Shown here: positions 43,154 through 52,889 of the stretch, in pieces
How positions within the stretch are numbered: the stretch's first letter is position 1
How the letters are laid out: each line of letters starts with the position of its first letter
NCBI RefSeq assembly: GCF_030643825.1
Contig: NZ_CP101717.1
Span: forward strand, 3,245,673 to 3,309,672
Reading direction: 5' to 3'
DNA from: Salinispirillum sp. LH 10-3-1
GTDB taxonomy: Bacteria > Pseudomonadota > Gammaproteobacteria > Pseudomonadales > Natronospirillaceae
Length of the DNA stretch: 64,000 bases
Made by a program: the position numbers and the translations under genes
Notes under the pieces: generated by a model
What the model was told of the DNA's origin: nothing
The model's database searches: none
Seen by the model: the letters and a program-made list of their open reading frames with translations, nothing else

Positions 43154-44083
43154 TTAGCGCCGAATGACCCGTGGGTCCAAGGCATCGCGGAAACCATCAC
43201 CAATAAAGTTAAAAGCCAATACGGTGATGAGAATCATCAAGCCAGGAAAGGTTGGGTACCACCATGCTTCGCGGAAGATACGGACACTCTGTGCATTGGT
43301 CAGCATATTGCCCCAAGTTGCGGTGGGTGGCTGTACACCCAGCCCTAGGAAGCTCAATACCGACTCTGCCAAAATAAAGCCGCCCACCGCCAAGGTCGCT
43401 GCCACAATGATCGGCCCCATGGCGTTCGGGAGAATTTGGCGAAATATAATGCGGGCATTCGACATACCCAACGTTTTTGCCGCCAACACATACTCCCGTT
43501 GCTTCAGCGACAAGAACTCACCACGCACCAAACGCGCTGTCCCTGTCCAACTGAGCAAGGCAAACACCATGATCAGCTTATCGAGTGTTGGCTGAAAGAC
43601 CGCCACGATGGTAATCAGCAGAAAGATGTTCGGAAATGAAATCACTACATCCACCAGCCGCATGATAAAGGCATCAATTTTACCGCCGTAATAGCCCGCC
43701 AGCGCACCCAAGGTTGCCCCGATGGTGACCGCGCCGAGCATCGCCGAAAAGCCCACAAACAAGGAAACACGCCCCGCATACAGAATGCGGCTGAACACAT
43801 CGCGACCAAGGTGATCGGTGCCGAGCCAATACTCCGCGCTGGGCGGATGCAAGCGCATACGCAAGTTCTGGAAATTGGGGTCATGCTGTGCAATCCAGGG
43901 CGCAAAGATCGCACTAAGAATGACCACCGCTAGGATGATCAAGCCGAGCACGGCCAGCCGGTTCTGCAGAAACTTGGCCACCATTATTTGGAGCAGCGTT
44001 TCATGGCGCGCCATGGTGAGCTGTTCAGAAGGTGCAGCGGGTTGGGTTGTTGGTTGATCTGTCATTGTCTGATCCGTCATCAT
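43154..44083 (-). CDS. Peptide ABC transporter permease, DppC type (system 2)
   Basis: A 309-residue six-helix permease with an OppC-N-like region after a polar 25-residue N-terminus. Motifs: [20 protein letters not shown] near residue 93, and the EAA loop [20 protein letters not shown] near residues 200-219. Ends the second operon. Its start lies 6 bp after the DppB-type stop. Confidence 0.94.
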   Translation of the reverse strand: MMTDQTMTDQPTTQPAAPSEQLTMARHETLLQIMVAKFLQNRLAVLGLIILAVVILSAIFAPWIAQHDPNFQNLRMRLHPPSAEYWLGTDHLGRDVFSRILYAGRVSLFVGFSAMLGAVTIGATLGALAGYYGGKIDAFIMRLVDVVISFPNIFLLITIVAVFQPTLDKLIMVFALLSWTGTARLVRGEFLSLKQREYVLAAKTLGMSNARIIFRQILPNAMGPIIVAATLAVGGFILAESVLSFLGLGVQPPTATWGNMLTNAQSVRIFREAWWYPTFPGLMILITVLAFNFIGDGFRDALDPRVIRR

Positions 44084-44089
44084 CTGCCC

Positions 44090-45037
44090 CTAGTATTCAA
44101 TGCGTGGATCAACCACGGCGTAGAGTACATCGGCGATCAAGTTGCCAATAATAGTCACCACAGCACCAATCATCACCAACGCCATAATCACCGGATAGTC
44201 GCGCTGAAAGGTCGCGTCGATAAACATCATGCCCAAACCGGGCCAACTGAAGATCTTCTCAACCACCACTGAGCCACCGACCAGATTGGGCAAGAGCAAG
44301 CCGAAAATGGTAATCACTGGGATCAGGCCATTGCGCAGCCCGTGCTTATACACCACGGTGCGTTCGCGAAAGCCCTTGGCCCGCGCCGTGCGGATGTAGT
44401 CCTGATGCAACACCTCGAGCATGCTGGCACGGGTGTAACGCATCAGCGAGGCCATCGAGGCGGTGGCCAAAACAATCGAGGGGAGAATTAGGTGATGCAG
44501 TCGATCCAGCAGGCTGAAATCAGCGCCCAAGGTGCTCATGCCGCCCACCGGCGTCCATCCCAAGTGTACCGAAAACAACATGATCAGCATTAAGGCCAGC
44601 CAAAAATCGGGCGTCGCTATGCCGAGAAAGGACCCCGTAGTCACCGTGTAATCCATCGGCGAATAGGGCTTCTGCGCCGACAATATACCCACTGGGATAG
44701 CAACGGCCGCCGCCAGCAACAGCGAAACACCCATCAAGATCATGGTATTACCGAGGCGCTCCCAGATCATCTGACCCACTGGGCGTTTGCGGATATAGGA
44801 CACACCAAAGTCACCCTTCAGTGTGCGGGCCAACCATCGCGCATACTGCACGTGCACCGGGTCATTCAACCCCAGGGCTTCAATTTGTCGTGCGCGCGCT
44901 TCGGCGCTCACGTTAGGATCCATATTCAAAACTGCAGGCTTACCCGGCGATAAATACATAATGCCGAACGACAACACGGATACGCCAAGCAGAATAGGCA
45001 CCATCATCAAGAGGCGCCGAATCAGATAAACGGTCAT
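44090..45037 (-). CDS. Peptide ABC transporter permease, DppB type (system 2)
   Basis: A 315-residue permease. The start at 45037 (MTVYLIRRLLMMVPILLGVS) is chosen because homologues begin with this helix; an open frame extends 18 codons further through the hairpin region. It has six helices, the loop GLNDPVHVQYARWLARTLKG, and the EAA loop RTARAKGFRERTVVYKHGLR. It follows the binding-protein gene, separated by a nested hairpin at 45057-45100. Confidence 0.94.
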   Translation of the reverse strand: MTVYLIRRLLMMVPILLGVSVLSFGIMYLSPGKPAVLNMDPNVSAEARARQIEALGLNDPVHVQYARWLARTLKGDFGVSYIRKRPVGQMIWERLGNTMILMGVSLLLAAAVAIPVGILSAQKPYSPMDYTVTTGSFLGIATPDFWLALMLIMLFSVHLGWTPVGGMSTLGADFSLLDRLHHLILPSIVLATASMASLMRYTRASMLEVLHQDYIRTARAKGFRERTVVYKHGLRNGLIPVITIFGLLLPNLVGGSVVVEKIFSWPGLGMMFIDATFQRDYPVIMALVMIGAVVTIIGNLIADVLYAVVDPRIEY

Positions 45038-45056
45038 AGTGGAATTACCTGAGGCT

Positions 45057-45100
45057 GGCGGGGGCAAGCCGCAGTCAATGACTGCAGCCAACCGCCCGCC
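45057..45100 (-). promoter_or_regulatory. Intercistronic nested hairpin between SBP and permease genes (system 2)
   Basis: Outer stem GGCGGG (45057-45062) and CCCGCC (45095-45100), inner stem GCAGTC/GACTGC (45071-45076, 45080-45085). It has the same position and kind as 41075-41120 in system 1. Confidence 0.6.
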
Positions 45101-45116
45101 GAGGGTTACAAGGGTA

Positions 45117-46742
45117 TCAGTTAGTGCTTAACCACCAGCGCTCAACACCGTGCATGTTGGTGCGCGGGTGATGCACAAAGCCGTTCACACGCTCGTTCAG
45201 CGCAACAAACTGCTGTGGATACCACATGAAGGTGTACGGCTGATCTTCTGCGATCAACGCCCAAGCCTCGGCTAAAGCCGCAGCGCGCTCGTCTTGATCG
45301 ACGATCACGATATTGGAGTCCGCAATGGCGTCCACCGCGGGGTTGCTGTAGCCCACATTGTTCAAGCCTTGCTCGATTTCGCGAGTGTGCCAGATGGCGG
45401 ATGGATCGGGATCCAAACCTAAAGACCAAGCCAAAATGGTGGCATCAAAGTCAAAGTTCGGTGACAGGATGCGCTCTAAGAAAGCGCCCCACTCCATCTG
45501 GCGTGGATTAACTTCAATACCGATCTCACCCAGCATCTGCTGAACGATGATACCGAGGTCGCGACGCACGTTGTTGCCGTCGTTGGACAGAATTTCAAAG
45601 CTGAAACGCTGACCGTCTTTTTGCAAGAAACCGTCGCTGCCGCGCGTCCAACCAGCTTCTGCCATCAGCTCAAGAGCACGCTCAGGGTCATAATCAAAGC
45701 GTGGCACGTCATCGTTGTACGCCCAGCTCAGTGGTGACACCGGCGCATGGGCAACTTCTGCATGGCCTTCCATTACGGTATCAACGATTTCTTGGCGATC
45801 AATGGCATGGGTCAGAGCCTGACGGACACGCTTGTCTTGGAACAAGGGGTTGCGCAGATTATAGCCAAGGAAGTCATAACGAAGTGCCAACGTGGAATGC
45901 ATATTGACGTGTGGTACGGCGGCTAAACCTGCCATTTCACCGGCAGGAACGCCTTCAAAATGGTGAATTTCGCCGCGCTCCATCAACAGCACCAACGCAT
46001 TCAGGTCAGCCGCAAAGCGGAATGTCACACGATCTAAATACGGACGGCCTTCGAAATAGTCTTCGTTGGCTTCGAGCACGATATTTTGCCCTTGGTTCCA
46101 AGAGACAAACTTAAACGGACCCGCGCCAATTGGCTTCTCTACATTGAATGCGGTGTAGTCACCCAAGTCCGCTACGGCAATGTCGCCCAGGATATGCTGT
46201 GGCAAGATACCGTAAGTCATGCGCGTGGCAAAACGCGCATCGGGCTCGGTCAGGGTAAATTGCACGGTCTGGTTATCCAGTGCTACGACCGATTCCATGG
46301 TCAGAAAATCGCCTGAACGTGGACCGGTGTAATCAGGGTGTTTGAAAATACTGTAGGTAAAGGCCACGTCGTGGGCGGTCAGCGGTTCACCATCGTGGAA
46401 GCGCACATTGTCATGCAGCGTGTAGGTCCAGACCAAACCATCGTCAGAAACAGTCGGTTGATCGACGGCGACCTGTGGAATCATTTCCAACGCCACGTTC
46501 GTCGTCATTAAGCTAGCAAACACCAGCTCGACAATGTCAGAGGACGGTACATCTTGTAAATAGAGATCATTGATGATGACCGGTTCACCAGGCACACCAA
46601 TAACCAAGTTACCGCCGTAAACCGGTTCATCAGAGGTGGGCGCTGCGGCTGCGCTCTCAGTAGTGGGTGCCGAATCGCCGCAGGCGACCAGCATAAAGGG
46701 GACAACAAGGGTTAACCCTATCCTTTGTATGGTTCTTTTCAT
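45117..46742 (-). CDS. Peptide ABC transporter substrate-binding lipoprotein (system 2)
   Basis: A 541-residue family 5 binding protein with a lipobox (FMLVACG, Cys at residue 21) and a low-complexity Ala/Thr/Ser linker. Family blocks: GEPVIINDLYLQDVPSSDIV, WTYTLHDNVRFHDGEPLTAH near residue 109, GAGPFKFVSWNQGQNIVLEA near residue 201, and VNPRQMEWGAFLERILS. Anchored in the inner membrane. In this operon it comes third, after the two ATPases. Ligand unknown. Confidence 0.94.
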   Translation of the reverse strand: MKRTIQRIGLTLVVPFMLVACGDSAPTTESAAAAPTSDEPVYGGNLVIGVPGEPVIINDLYLQDVPSSDIVELVFASLMTTNVALEMIPQVAVDQPTVSDDGLVWTYTLHDNVRFHDGEPLTAHDVAFTYSIFKHPDYTGPRSGDFLTMESVVALDNQTVQFTLTEPDARFATRMTYGILPQHILGDIAVADLGDYTAFNVEKPIGAGPFKFVSWNQGQNIVLEANEDYFEGRPYLDRVTFRFAADLNALVLLMERGEIHHFEGVPAGEMAGLAAVPHVNMHSTLALRYDFLGYNLRNPLFQDKRVRQALTHAIDRQEIVDTVMEGHAEVAHAPVSPLSWAYNDDVPRFDYDPERALELMAEAGWTRGSDGFLQKDGQRFSFEILSNDGNNVRRDLGIIVQQMLGEIGIEVNPRQMEWGAFLERILSPNFDFDATILAWSLGLDPDPSAIWHTREIEQGLNNVGYSNPAVDAIADSNIVIVDQDERAAALAEAWALIAEDQPYTFMWYPQQFVALNERVNGFVHHPRTNMHGVERWWLSTN

Positions 46743-46807
46743 TGTGATGCTCCTGTATTTTTTCTTATTTAAACTACGCTCTTAAGAACGCAGCCCTTCT
46801 TGCTCGG

Positions 46808-47830
46808 TCAGTCGTGCAGATGACAGGCTACTTGATGGCCGTCACCCTGTGTTTTCATCAGTGGCATTTCATCGCGGCAACGCGCCGTGGCATGAGGGCA
46901 GCGGGTGTGAAACACACAGCCGGTCGGCGGATTCGCCGGGCTGGGCAGTTCACCCTGCAACACCTGTCTCGGCGCGTTACGTTGACTGGGATGGGATCGT
47001 GGTATCGCCGATAGCAGTGCTTGGGTATAAGGGTGCAAAGGCGCTTTATACAACGAGTGCTTGTCAGCCAATTCGACCAAGTGCCCCAAATACATAACAC
47101 CGATACGATCCGAGATGTGTTTAACCACGGCGAGGTCGTGGGCAATGAACAAATACGTCAGCCCAAACTCAGCCTGCAAATCCGCCATAATATTCAATAC
47201 CTGCGACTGAATAGACACGTCGAGGGCGGACACCGGCTCATCACCAATGATCATCTGTGGATTCAAGGCCAATGAACGGGCAATGCCGATTCGTTGACGC
47301 TGGCCACCAGAAAATTCATGCGGGTAGCGATTGATCAGGCTGGCATCCAGACCCACACGTTGCATCAGCTCCGCCACTCGATCGGCGCGTTCGGCCCGAT
47401 CGTAAAGGCCATGCACATCAAATGGTTCGGTTAGAATAGTACGGATGGTCTTGCGCGGATTCAGCGACGAGTAGGGGTCTTGAAACACCATTTGTACCTG
47501 ACGCCGGAAGGTCTTCAGGTCGCGCTCTTTGGCCTGACTGACGTCCTGACCGGCAAAGATGATTTGCCCTTCGGTGGGCTCGTAAAGCCGAATGATGGTG
47601 CGCCCAGCGGTGGATTTACCACAGCCCGATTCGCCGACCAGACCGAAGGTTTCACCACGCTTCACCTTAAAAGTGATGCCATCGACGGCTTTGATCTGCC
47701 CCGTGGTACGCTGCAAAATACCGTTCTTGACGGGAAAGTGTTTCTTTAAGCCCTGCACTTCGAGCAGGTTATCGTTCGCCACGGCCGTTGGCACCGTGGT
47801 CTCTGCGCTTTCCTTCACGAGGGTCGTCAT
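46808..47830 (-). CDS. Peptide ABC transporter ATP-binding protein, DppF/OppF type (system 2)
   Basis: A 340-residue ATPase with Walker [10 protein letters not shown] near residue 66, signature [15 protein letters not shown] near 167, Walker [15 protein letters not shown], and the C-terminal Cys motif [14 protein letters not shown]. It overlaps the preceding DppD-type gene by 4 bp. Confidence 0.95.
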   Translation of the reverse strand: MTTLVKESAETTVPTAVANDNLLEVQGLKKHFPVKNGILQRTTGQIKAVDGITFKVKRGETFGLVGESGCGKSTAGRTIIRLYEPTEGQIIFAGQDVSQAKERDLKTFRRQVQMVFQDPYSSLNPRKTIRTILTEPFDVHGLYDRAERADRVAELMQRVGLDASLINRYPHEFSGGQRQRIGIARSLALNPQMIIGDEPVSALDVSIQSQVLNIMADLQAEFGLTYLFIAHDLAVVKHISDRIGVMYLGHLVELADKHSLYKAPLHPYTQALLSAIPRSHPSQRNAPRQVLQGELPSPANPPTGCVFHTRCPHATARCRDEMPLMKTQGDGHQVACHLHD

Positions 47831-48828
47831 GCCATGACCTCCTTAGGTTGCGGTTGCACCTGGCCAGCAGGAATAAAGCAGCGCACCTTTTGCCCATCGG
47901 CCAGCTCCACCATCGGTGGTGCTTGGGTGCGACAGATGTCTTGCGCATGCGGGCAACGGGTACAAAAACGGCAACCGGTTGGCAGCGCCATCGGCGACGG
48001 CACGTTGCCTGGAATGGAGTTCAGCCGCGGACGATCTTCATCTAGCCGCGGAATGGACTGCATCAACCCCCAGGTGTAGGGGTGCTGCGGGTTATCAAAA
48101 AGCTGCAACACGGTCGCGTCTTCAACCACCTGCCCGGCGTACATCACCACCACACGGTCTGCCAGCTCAGCCACCACACCCAGATCGTGTGTGATCAGGA
48201 TAACGGCAGCCTCGGTTTCCGTGGTCAACGCCTTCATCAGCTCAAGGATCTGTGCCTGCACCGTCACGTCCAGTGCTGTTGTCGGCTCATCAGCAATCAA
48301 TACCCGTGGATTGCAGCTCAAAGCGATCGCGATCATCACTCGTTGGCGCATGCCGCCGGATAACTGATGCGGATATTCTTTCAACATGGCTTCGGCACGC
48401 GCAAAACCCACCTTTTGTAGCAAGGCAATGGCTTGCATGCGAGCTTCCTGGCGCGGGATTTTTTTGTGGTAGACCAGCACTTCGATGATCTGTTCACCGA
48501 TGGTTAACACAGGGTTCAACGACGTCATGGGCTCTTGGAAGATCATCGCGATCTCCGCACCACGAATGCCGAACATACGGTCTTCGGGCAACGACACCAA
48601 ATCCACGCCTGCCAATCGCACTTCACCTTCGGCGATACGGCATCCGGGTTTGGGCAATAGGCCCATAATGGAGAGGGAGGTCATGCTTTTGCCTGAGCCG
48701 GACTCGCCGACAATGGCTAGCGTTTCGCCTTTATCAACACTGAGGTTAACGTCGTCCACTATTCTAATGGCGCGCGACCCTACAGTGACTTCGGTACTGA
48801 GATGTTTTATTTCAAGTAATCTGGCCAT
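47827..48828 (-). CDS. Peptide ABC transporter ATP-binding protein, DppD/OppD type (system 2)
   Basis: A 333-residue ATPase with Walker [10 protein letters not shown] near residue 41, signature [15 protein letters not shown] near 154, Walker [15 protein letters not shown] near 173, and the C-terminal Cys motif [15 protein letters not shown]. First gene of the second operon (D-F-SBP-B-C), a different order from system 1. No clear promoter was identified upstream. Confidence 0.95.
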   Translation of the reverse strand: MARLLEIKHLSTEVTVGSRAIRIVDDVNLSVDKGETLAIVGESGSGKSMTSLSIMGLLPKPGCRIAEGEVRLAGVDLVSLPEDRMFGIRGAEIAMIFQEPMTSLNPVLTIGEQIIEVLVYHKKIPRQEARMQAIALLQKVGFARAEAMLKEYPHQLSGGMRQRVMIAIALSCNPRVLIADEPTTALDVTVQAQILELMKALTTETEAAVILITHDLGVVAELADRVVVMYAGQVVEDATVLQLFDNPQHPYTWGLMQSIPRLDEDRPRLNSIPGNVPSPMALPTGCRFCTRCPHAQDICRTQAPPMVELADGQKVRCFIPAGQVQPQPKEVMA

Positions 48829-49095
48829 GATAAGTCCGACTTATAGTATTTCTTGTGATCTTTTTCGGAGTAGGTGACACCCTTGTCGAGCGATACCTTA
48901 GCCAGAACTGGGCCAACTGGTAAAGCATTGTCGTAAAGTTTTCGCTACTTAAATCACAAATTTCGATTTACGGTGGCTTAGGCAAGGGAATGTAACGGCT
49001 GAACAGGGTGATTATTAACTGACGGTCACATTTGGCGGGCAGGGCGCCCCGGTTGGCGCGCCCCGAATTAAGGCATTTTGCGTGGCGAGTGCACG

Positions 49096-49611
49096 CTAAG
49101 CGCGCATCGCATTGCGCTCATACACCACGAAGCTGTAGGCATAGGGGTTAGGCCCCTCCGCAGCGAAGTCTTCACGACTTTTCTCACGAAAAGCATTCCA
49201 CGCCACCATCGGAAAGTGCGCATCACCCTCAACGTCAGCGTGCACATGGGTGACATAGAGGCGATCAGCATCGGGTAAGGCCAGTTCGTAGATCTGCGCG
49301 CCACCCATCACAATCACCTCGTCCACCCCATTGATTAAGGCGACGGCTTCGGCCTGTTCATAGGCTTCCGCCAGCGTAGTCACGCCGACCACACCGTCCG
49401 GCAAACCATCAGGGCTGCGCGTTAATACGATATTGGTACGTCCCGGCAGCGGCTTCCCGATCGAGTCGAAGGTCTTTCGCCCCATTATCACTGGCTTGCC
49501 CAGCGTCACGGCTTTGAAATATTTTAAGTCGTTGGGCAAATACCATGGCAATTTATTGTCTCGCCCGATGACTCTATTTCGCGCCTGCGCCCAAATTAAT
49601 GCTTTTCGCAT
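49096..49611 (-). CDS. folA: Dihydrofolate reductase
   Basis: A 171-residue enzyme reducing dihydrofolate to tetrahydrofolate with NADPH. The start at 49611 (MRKALIWAQARNRVIGRDNK) fits the usual N-terminus; an open frame extends 33 codons upstream across the hpt promoter region. Motifs: LPWYLPNDLKYFKAVTLGKP (active-site Asp near residue 28), VIMGRKTFDSIG, and VIVMGGAQIYELAL. It begins ALIWAQARN where E. coli has the SLIAALAVDR-type strand. Divergent from hpt. Confidence 0.95.
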   Translation of the reverse strand: MRKALIWAQARNRVIGRDNKLPWYLPNDLKYFKAVTLGKPVIMGRKTFDSIGKPLPGRTNIVLTRSPDGLPDGVVGVTTLAEAYEQAEAVALINGVDEVIVMGGAQIYELALPDADRLYVTHVHADVEGDAHFPMVAWNAFREKSREDFAAEGPNPYAYSFVVYERNAMRA

Positions 49612-49684
49612 CCTTCTTCCCTTGTACTTTGTGGTCAGGTTCAGGATTATACGCCGGTCACGAGTTTTATCTATTGGACGAGCT

Positions 49685-50242
49685 ATGCAACCTCTTTTGA
49701 ATGAGATCACCCAGGTCTATGAGCAAGCTGACGAACTCTACTCGCCAGCCGACATCCATACGGCCATTGATCGTATGGCCGAGCAGATCAATGCTGAAAT
49801 GGCCGACGCCAACCCGGTGGTCTACTCGGTCATGAACGGCGCCTTGGTGCTGACCGGCCACCTGGTCACCCGGCTGAATTTTCCTATGGAAATCAGCTAC
49901 TTACATGCCACGCGCTACCGCAACGAAACGCAAGGCAGTTCGCTGGACTGGCGTGCCTTTCCACAGCAGGACGTAAAAGACCGCAGCGTGTTGATTGTGG
50001 ACGACATCTATGACGAAGGCGGCACTTTGGCTGCAATCGTCGACCATTGTGTTGCCGGTGGGGCGAAAGAAGTGCGGGTGGCCGTGCTCGTCAACAAAAC
50101 ACACAACCGCAAAGTACGCCCTAACATGAAAATCGACTACATCGGCATGGAGTGCGTGGACCGCTATGTGTTTGGTTTCGGCATGGACTACAAAGGGTAC
50201 TGGCGCAATGCACCGGGCATCTACGCCGTTAAGGGGTTGTAG
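49685..50242 (+). CDS. hpt: Hypoxanthine-guanine phosphoribosyltransferase
   Basis: A 185-residue purine salvage enzyme making IMP or GMP from base and PRPP. The PRPP loop is in VLIVDDIYDEGGTLAAI near residues 101-117. An earlier YSVMNGALVLTGHLV block and SYLHATRYRNETQG flexible loop fit the HGPRT family as found in pseudomonads. The start at 49685 (MQPLLNEITQVYEQ) is chosen over an upstream open frame that overlaps folA. Pairs naturally with the nucleoside-type importer at 10-15 kb, though unlinked. Confidence 0.9.
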   Translation: MQPLLNEITQVYEQADELYSPADIHTAIDRMAEQINAEMADANPVVYSVMNGALVLTGHLVTRLNFPMEISYLHATRYRNETQGSSLDWRAFPQQDVKDRSVLIVDDIYDEGGTLAAIVDHCVAGGAKEVRVAVLVNKTHNRKVRPNMKIDYIGMECVDRYVFGFGMDYKGYWRNAPGIYAVKGL

Positions 50243-50300
50243 GGCGGGGGCTTTTATGTGTACGGGATACCCGCCGTGGCGGGTGTAAACACCCGCCCTA
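50240..50300. repeat. REP-like extragenic palindrome
   Basis: GGCGGGTGT-aa-ACACCCGCC (50278-50297), nested in a longer TAGGGCGGG/CCCGCCCTA pair (50240-50248, 50292-50300). Same core as the palindromes at 36358-36375 and 55490-55509. It lies between hpt and ppk. Confidence 0.7.
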
Positions 50301-50393
50301 CAGCCCCTTTAGAACACCACGCATCAAACCGTCATCTTTGGCGTGCTATGATTGAAGGAACTGAACTGTACGGGTATTAATCCCGAGGAAACC

Positions 50394-52460
50394 ATGAGCG
50401 ATATTGGCGCCGAGCACTTTTTTAACCGTGAACTCAGTCTGCTGGCCTTCCATCAGCGGGTACTCAGTCAGGCCAAGGTGGAGCATCTCCCTCTTCTGGA
50501 GCGCCTCCGGTTTCTGTGTATTTCGGCGTCCAATATCGATGAGTTCTTTGAGGTCCGCGTCGGCGGGCTCAAAGAGCGCCTTGAAGCGGGCATCCACACC
50601 ACAGGGCCCGACAACCTCGGCCCCGCAGAGACGCTGGAGTTAATCAATCACCGCGCGCACGAGCTCGTCACCACCCAGTATCAGCTACTGAACGACCAAC
50701 TGCTGCCACTGTTGCATACAGCAGGCGTGCATTTGTTGAAGCGATCCGCATGGAGCAAGGCACAAAAACAATGGTTGCACGCACAATTTGAAGACGAAGT
50801 GCTGCCATTGTTGTCGCCCATGGGGCTGGACCCAGCGCATCCGTTTCCGCGCATCCTGAACAAAAGCCTGAACTTCATTGTGCAGCTGGAAGGTAAAGAC
50901 GCCTTCGGTCGTAACAGTGGTATGGCCATTGTACCCGTGCCGCGCGGCCTCCCCGATATGATCCGCTTACCCAACGAACTGATGCCCGATGGCGGCTCTG
51001 GCTTTGTATTTGTCTCGTCCATCATTCACGAATTCATTGATGACCTCTTTTACGGCATCACACCGGTCGGCTGTTATCAATTTCGCGTTACCCGCAACTC
51101 CGAGCTCTTTGTTGATGAAGAAGAATCGGGAGACTTACGCCGGGCCATCGAAGGCGAGCTGGTATACCGCCAGTACGGCGATGAAGTAAGGCTGGAAGTA
51201 GCAGAGAACTGCCCAGATGTGTTAGTCAATTTTCTGCTGAAGCAGTTTGAAATGACCGCCGCCGACCTCTATCGCGTCGACGGCCCGGTCAATTTGAACC
51301 GCCTGAATCACATCATTGAATTGGCTGAGCGCGCCGACTTGGAATTCCCTACTTTCAATTCAAACGCGCCGCGTGCGGTACAAAAGAAAGAAAGCCTGTT
51401 CGAGGTCATTCGTAAGCAAGACTTGTTGCTGCATCACCCGTTCGACTCGTTTCGCACAGTGGTGGAGTTTTTACGTCAAGCCGCCAAAGACCCGCAAGTA
51501 CTGGCGATCAAACAAACGCTATACCGAACCGGCCCAAACTCCGTCATCGTCGATGCTTTGGTGACGGCAGCAAAAGCAGGCAAAGAAGTCACCGTGATCA
51601 TCGAGCTGCGCGCCCGCTTCGATGAGGAAGCCAACGTAGCCCTCTCCGCCAAGTTACAAGATGTTGGCATTCATGTGGTGTACGGCGTGGTGGGCTATAA
51701 AACACACGCCAAAATGCTGCTGATTGCACGCCGTGAAAACGGCATACTGCGGAACTATGTTCACCTCGGTACCGGCAACTACCACACCCGCACGTCACGC
51801 ATTTACACCGACTACGGTCTACTGACCGCAAACGAGGCCGTAGGCGATGACGTCTACCGCATCTTCCTGCAGCTCACCAGCCTTGGTAAGGTTGCCAAGA
51901 TGGAGCATCTGCTCCATGCGCCCTTCACCCTGCATAAAGGCATGATGAAGCGCATCGAGCAGGAAATCATCCATGCCCGAGATGGCAAACCAGCGCGTAT
52001 CGTGGCGAAAATGAATTCACTGTACGAAGAGCATTTGGTGCGCAAGCTCTACGAAGCCTCGCAAGCCGGTGTGGAGATTGATCTGATAGTGCGCGGTGTT
52101 TGCCAGCTGCGGCCCGGTGTGCCCGGTATTTCCGATCGCATTCGTGTCCGCTCGGTGGTCGGCCGTTTTCTGGAGCACACGCGGGTCTATGTCTTCCATA
52201 ACAACGGCGACCCGGAAGTCTGGGCCGCCAGCGCCGACTGGATGGAGCGCAACATGTTCCACCGCGTCGAAACCGGCTTCCCCATCCTCTATAAGCGTCT
52301 GAAAGAAAAAGTGATGCGCGAACTGGACTACTACTTACAAGACAACTGCGAGGCGTGGGTGCTGGAAAGTGACGGGGAATATTACTTACAGGCCCCGCCT
52401 GAAGGAGAAGTGCGCTTTTCGGCACAAGAAAAACTGCTGGAAACCTTAACGCGCTCCTAG
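50394..52460 (+). CDS. ppk1: Polyphosphate kinase 1
   Basis: A 688-residue enzyme that makes polyphosphate from ATP. The start at 50394 has GAGGAA upstream. Motifs: FFNRELSLLAFHQRVL at the N-terminus, FPRILNKSLNF, the phospholipase-D-like catalytic part with the autophosphorylated His in GYKTHAKMLLIARRE near residue 440, and RNYVHLGTGNYH. The exopolyphosphatase gene lies nearby in the opposite direction with arfB between. Its stop codon abuts the arfB stop with no intervening base. Confidence 0.96.
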   Translation: MSDIGAEHFFNRELSLLAFHQRVLSQAKVEHLPLLERLRFLCISASNIDEFFEVRVGGLKERLEAGIHTTGPDNLGPAETLELINHRAHELVTTQYQLLNDQLLPLLHTAGVHLLKRSAWSKAQKQWLHAQFEDEVLPLLSPMGLDPAHPFPRILNKSLNFIVQLEGKDAFGRNSGMAIVPVPRGLPDMIRLPNELMPDGGSGFVFVSSIIHEFIDDLFYGITPVGCYQFRVTRNSELFVDEEESGDLRRAIEGELVYRQYGDEVRLEVAENCPDVLVNFLLKQFEMTAADLYRVDGPVNLNRLNHIIELAERADLEFPTFNSNAPRAVQKKESLFEVIRKQDLLLHHPFDSFRTVVEFLRQAAKDPQVLAIKQTLYRTGPNSVIVDALVTAAKAGKEVTVIIELRARFDEEANVALSAKLQDVGIHVVYGVVGYKTHAKMLLIARRENGILRNYVHLGTGNYHTRTSRIYTDYGLLTANEAVGDDVYRIFLQLTSLGKVAKMEHLLHAPFTLHKGMMKRIEQEIIHARDGKPARIVAKMNSLYEEHLVRKLYEASQAGVEIDLIVRGVCQLRPGVPGISDRIRVRSVVGRFLEHTRVYVFHNNGDPEVWAASADWMERNMFHRVETGFPILYKRLKEKVMRELDYYLQDNCEAWVLESDGEYYLQAPPEGEVRFSAQEKLLETLTRS

Positions 52461-52874
52461 CTACATGTCGACCTTACCACGCAGCGCCTTAGTCTGACCG
52501 TGCTTGGTTTTTTTGTCTACCCGCCGCCGCTGAGACCCTTTCGTTGGGCGCGTCGGGCGGCGCGCTTTGACAGGGCGCACGGCTTCTAGAATTAAATCTT
52601 TTAAGCGCTTTAATGCGTCTTCTTTGTTCAGCTCTAGAGTACGGTATTGCTGCGCTTTTATGACCACCACACCCTCGTTAGTGATGCGCTGATCAGCCAG
52701 TTGCAGCAGGCATTCTTTGTACCACAGCGGCAAACTTGAACGACGGATGTCAAACCGCAGATGCACCGCCGAGGCAACCTTATTGACGTTTTGGCCACCG
52801 GCACCCTGAGCACGAATCTGGGTGATCTCGATTTCCCAATCGGCGAGGCTGACGTTATTCGATAGTTCAAGCAT
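52461..52874 (-). CDS. arfB: Alternative ribosome-rescue factor ArfB (peptidyl-tRNA hydrolase)
   Basis: A 137-residue class I release-factor-like protein with the catalytic GGQ in RAQGAGGQNVNKV near residues 25-27, and a basic, flexible C-terminal tail (RPTRPTKGSQRRRVDKKTKH) that enters the mRNA channel of stalled ribosomes. It releases nascent chains on non-stop complexes. Downstream of ppx by 15 bp on the same strand, so probably co-transcribed. Confidence 0.95.
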   Translation of the reverse strand: MLELSNNVSLADWEIEITQIRAQGAGGQNVNKVASAVHLRFDIRRSSLPLWYKECLLQLADQRITNEGVVVIKAQQYRTLELNKEDALKRLKDLILEAVRPVKARRPTRPTKGSQRRRVDKKTKHGQTKALRGKVDM

Positions 52875-52889
52875 AATGTTTATGAGAAA

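Noticed and set aside
49042-49064. Hairpin GGGCGC/GCGCCC after folA as a terminator
   Set aside because: No T-run follows on the minus strand, and the stem is interrupted; could be structural but is not a supported terminator.
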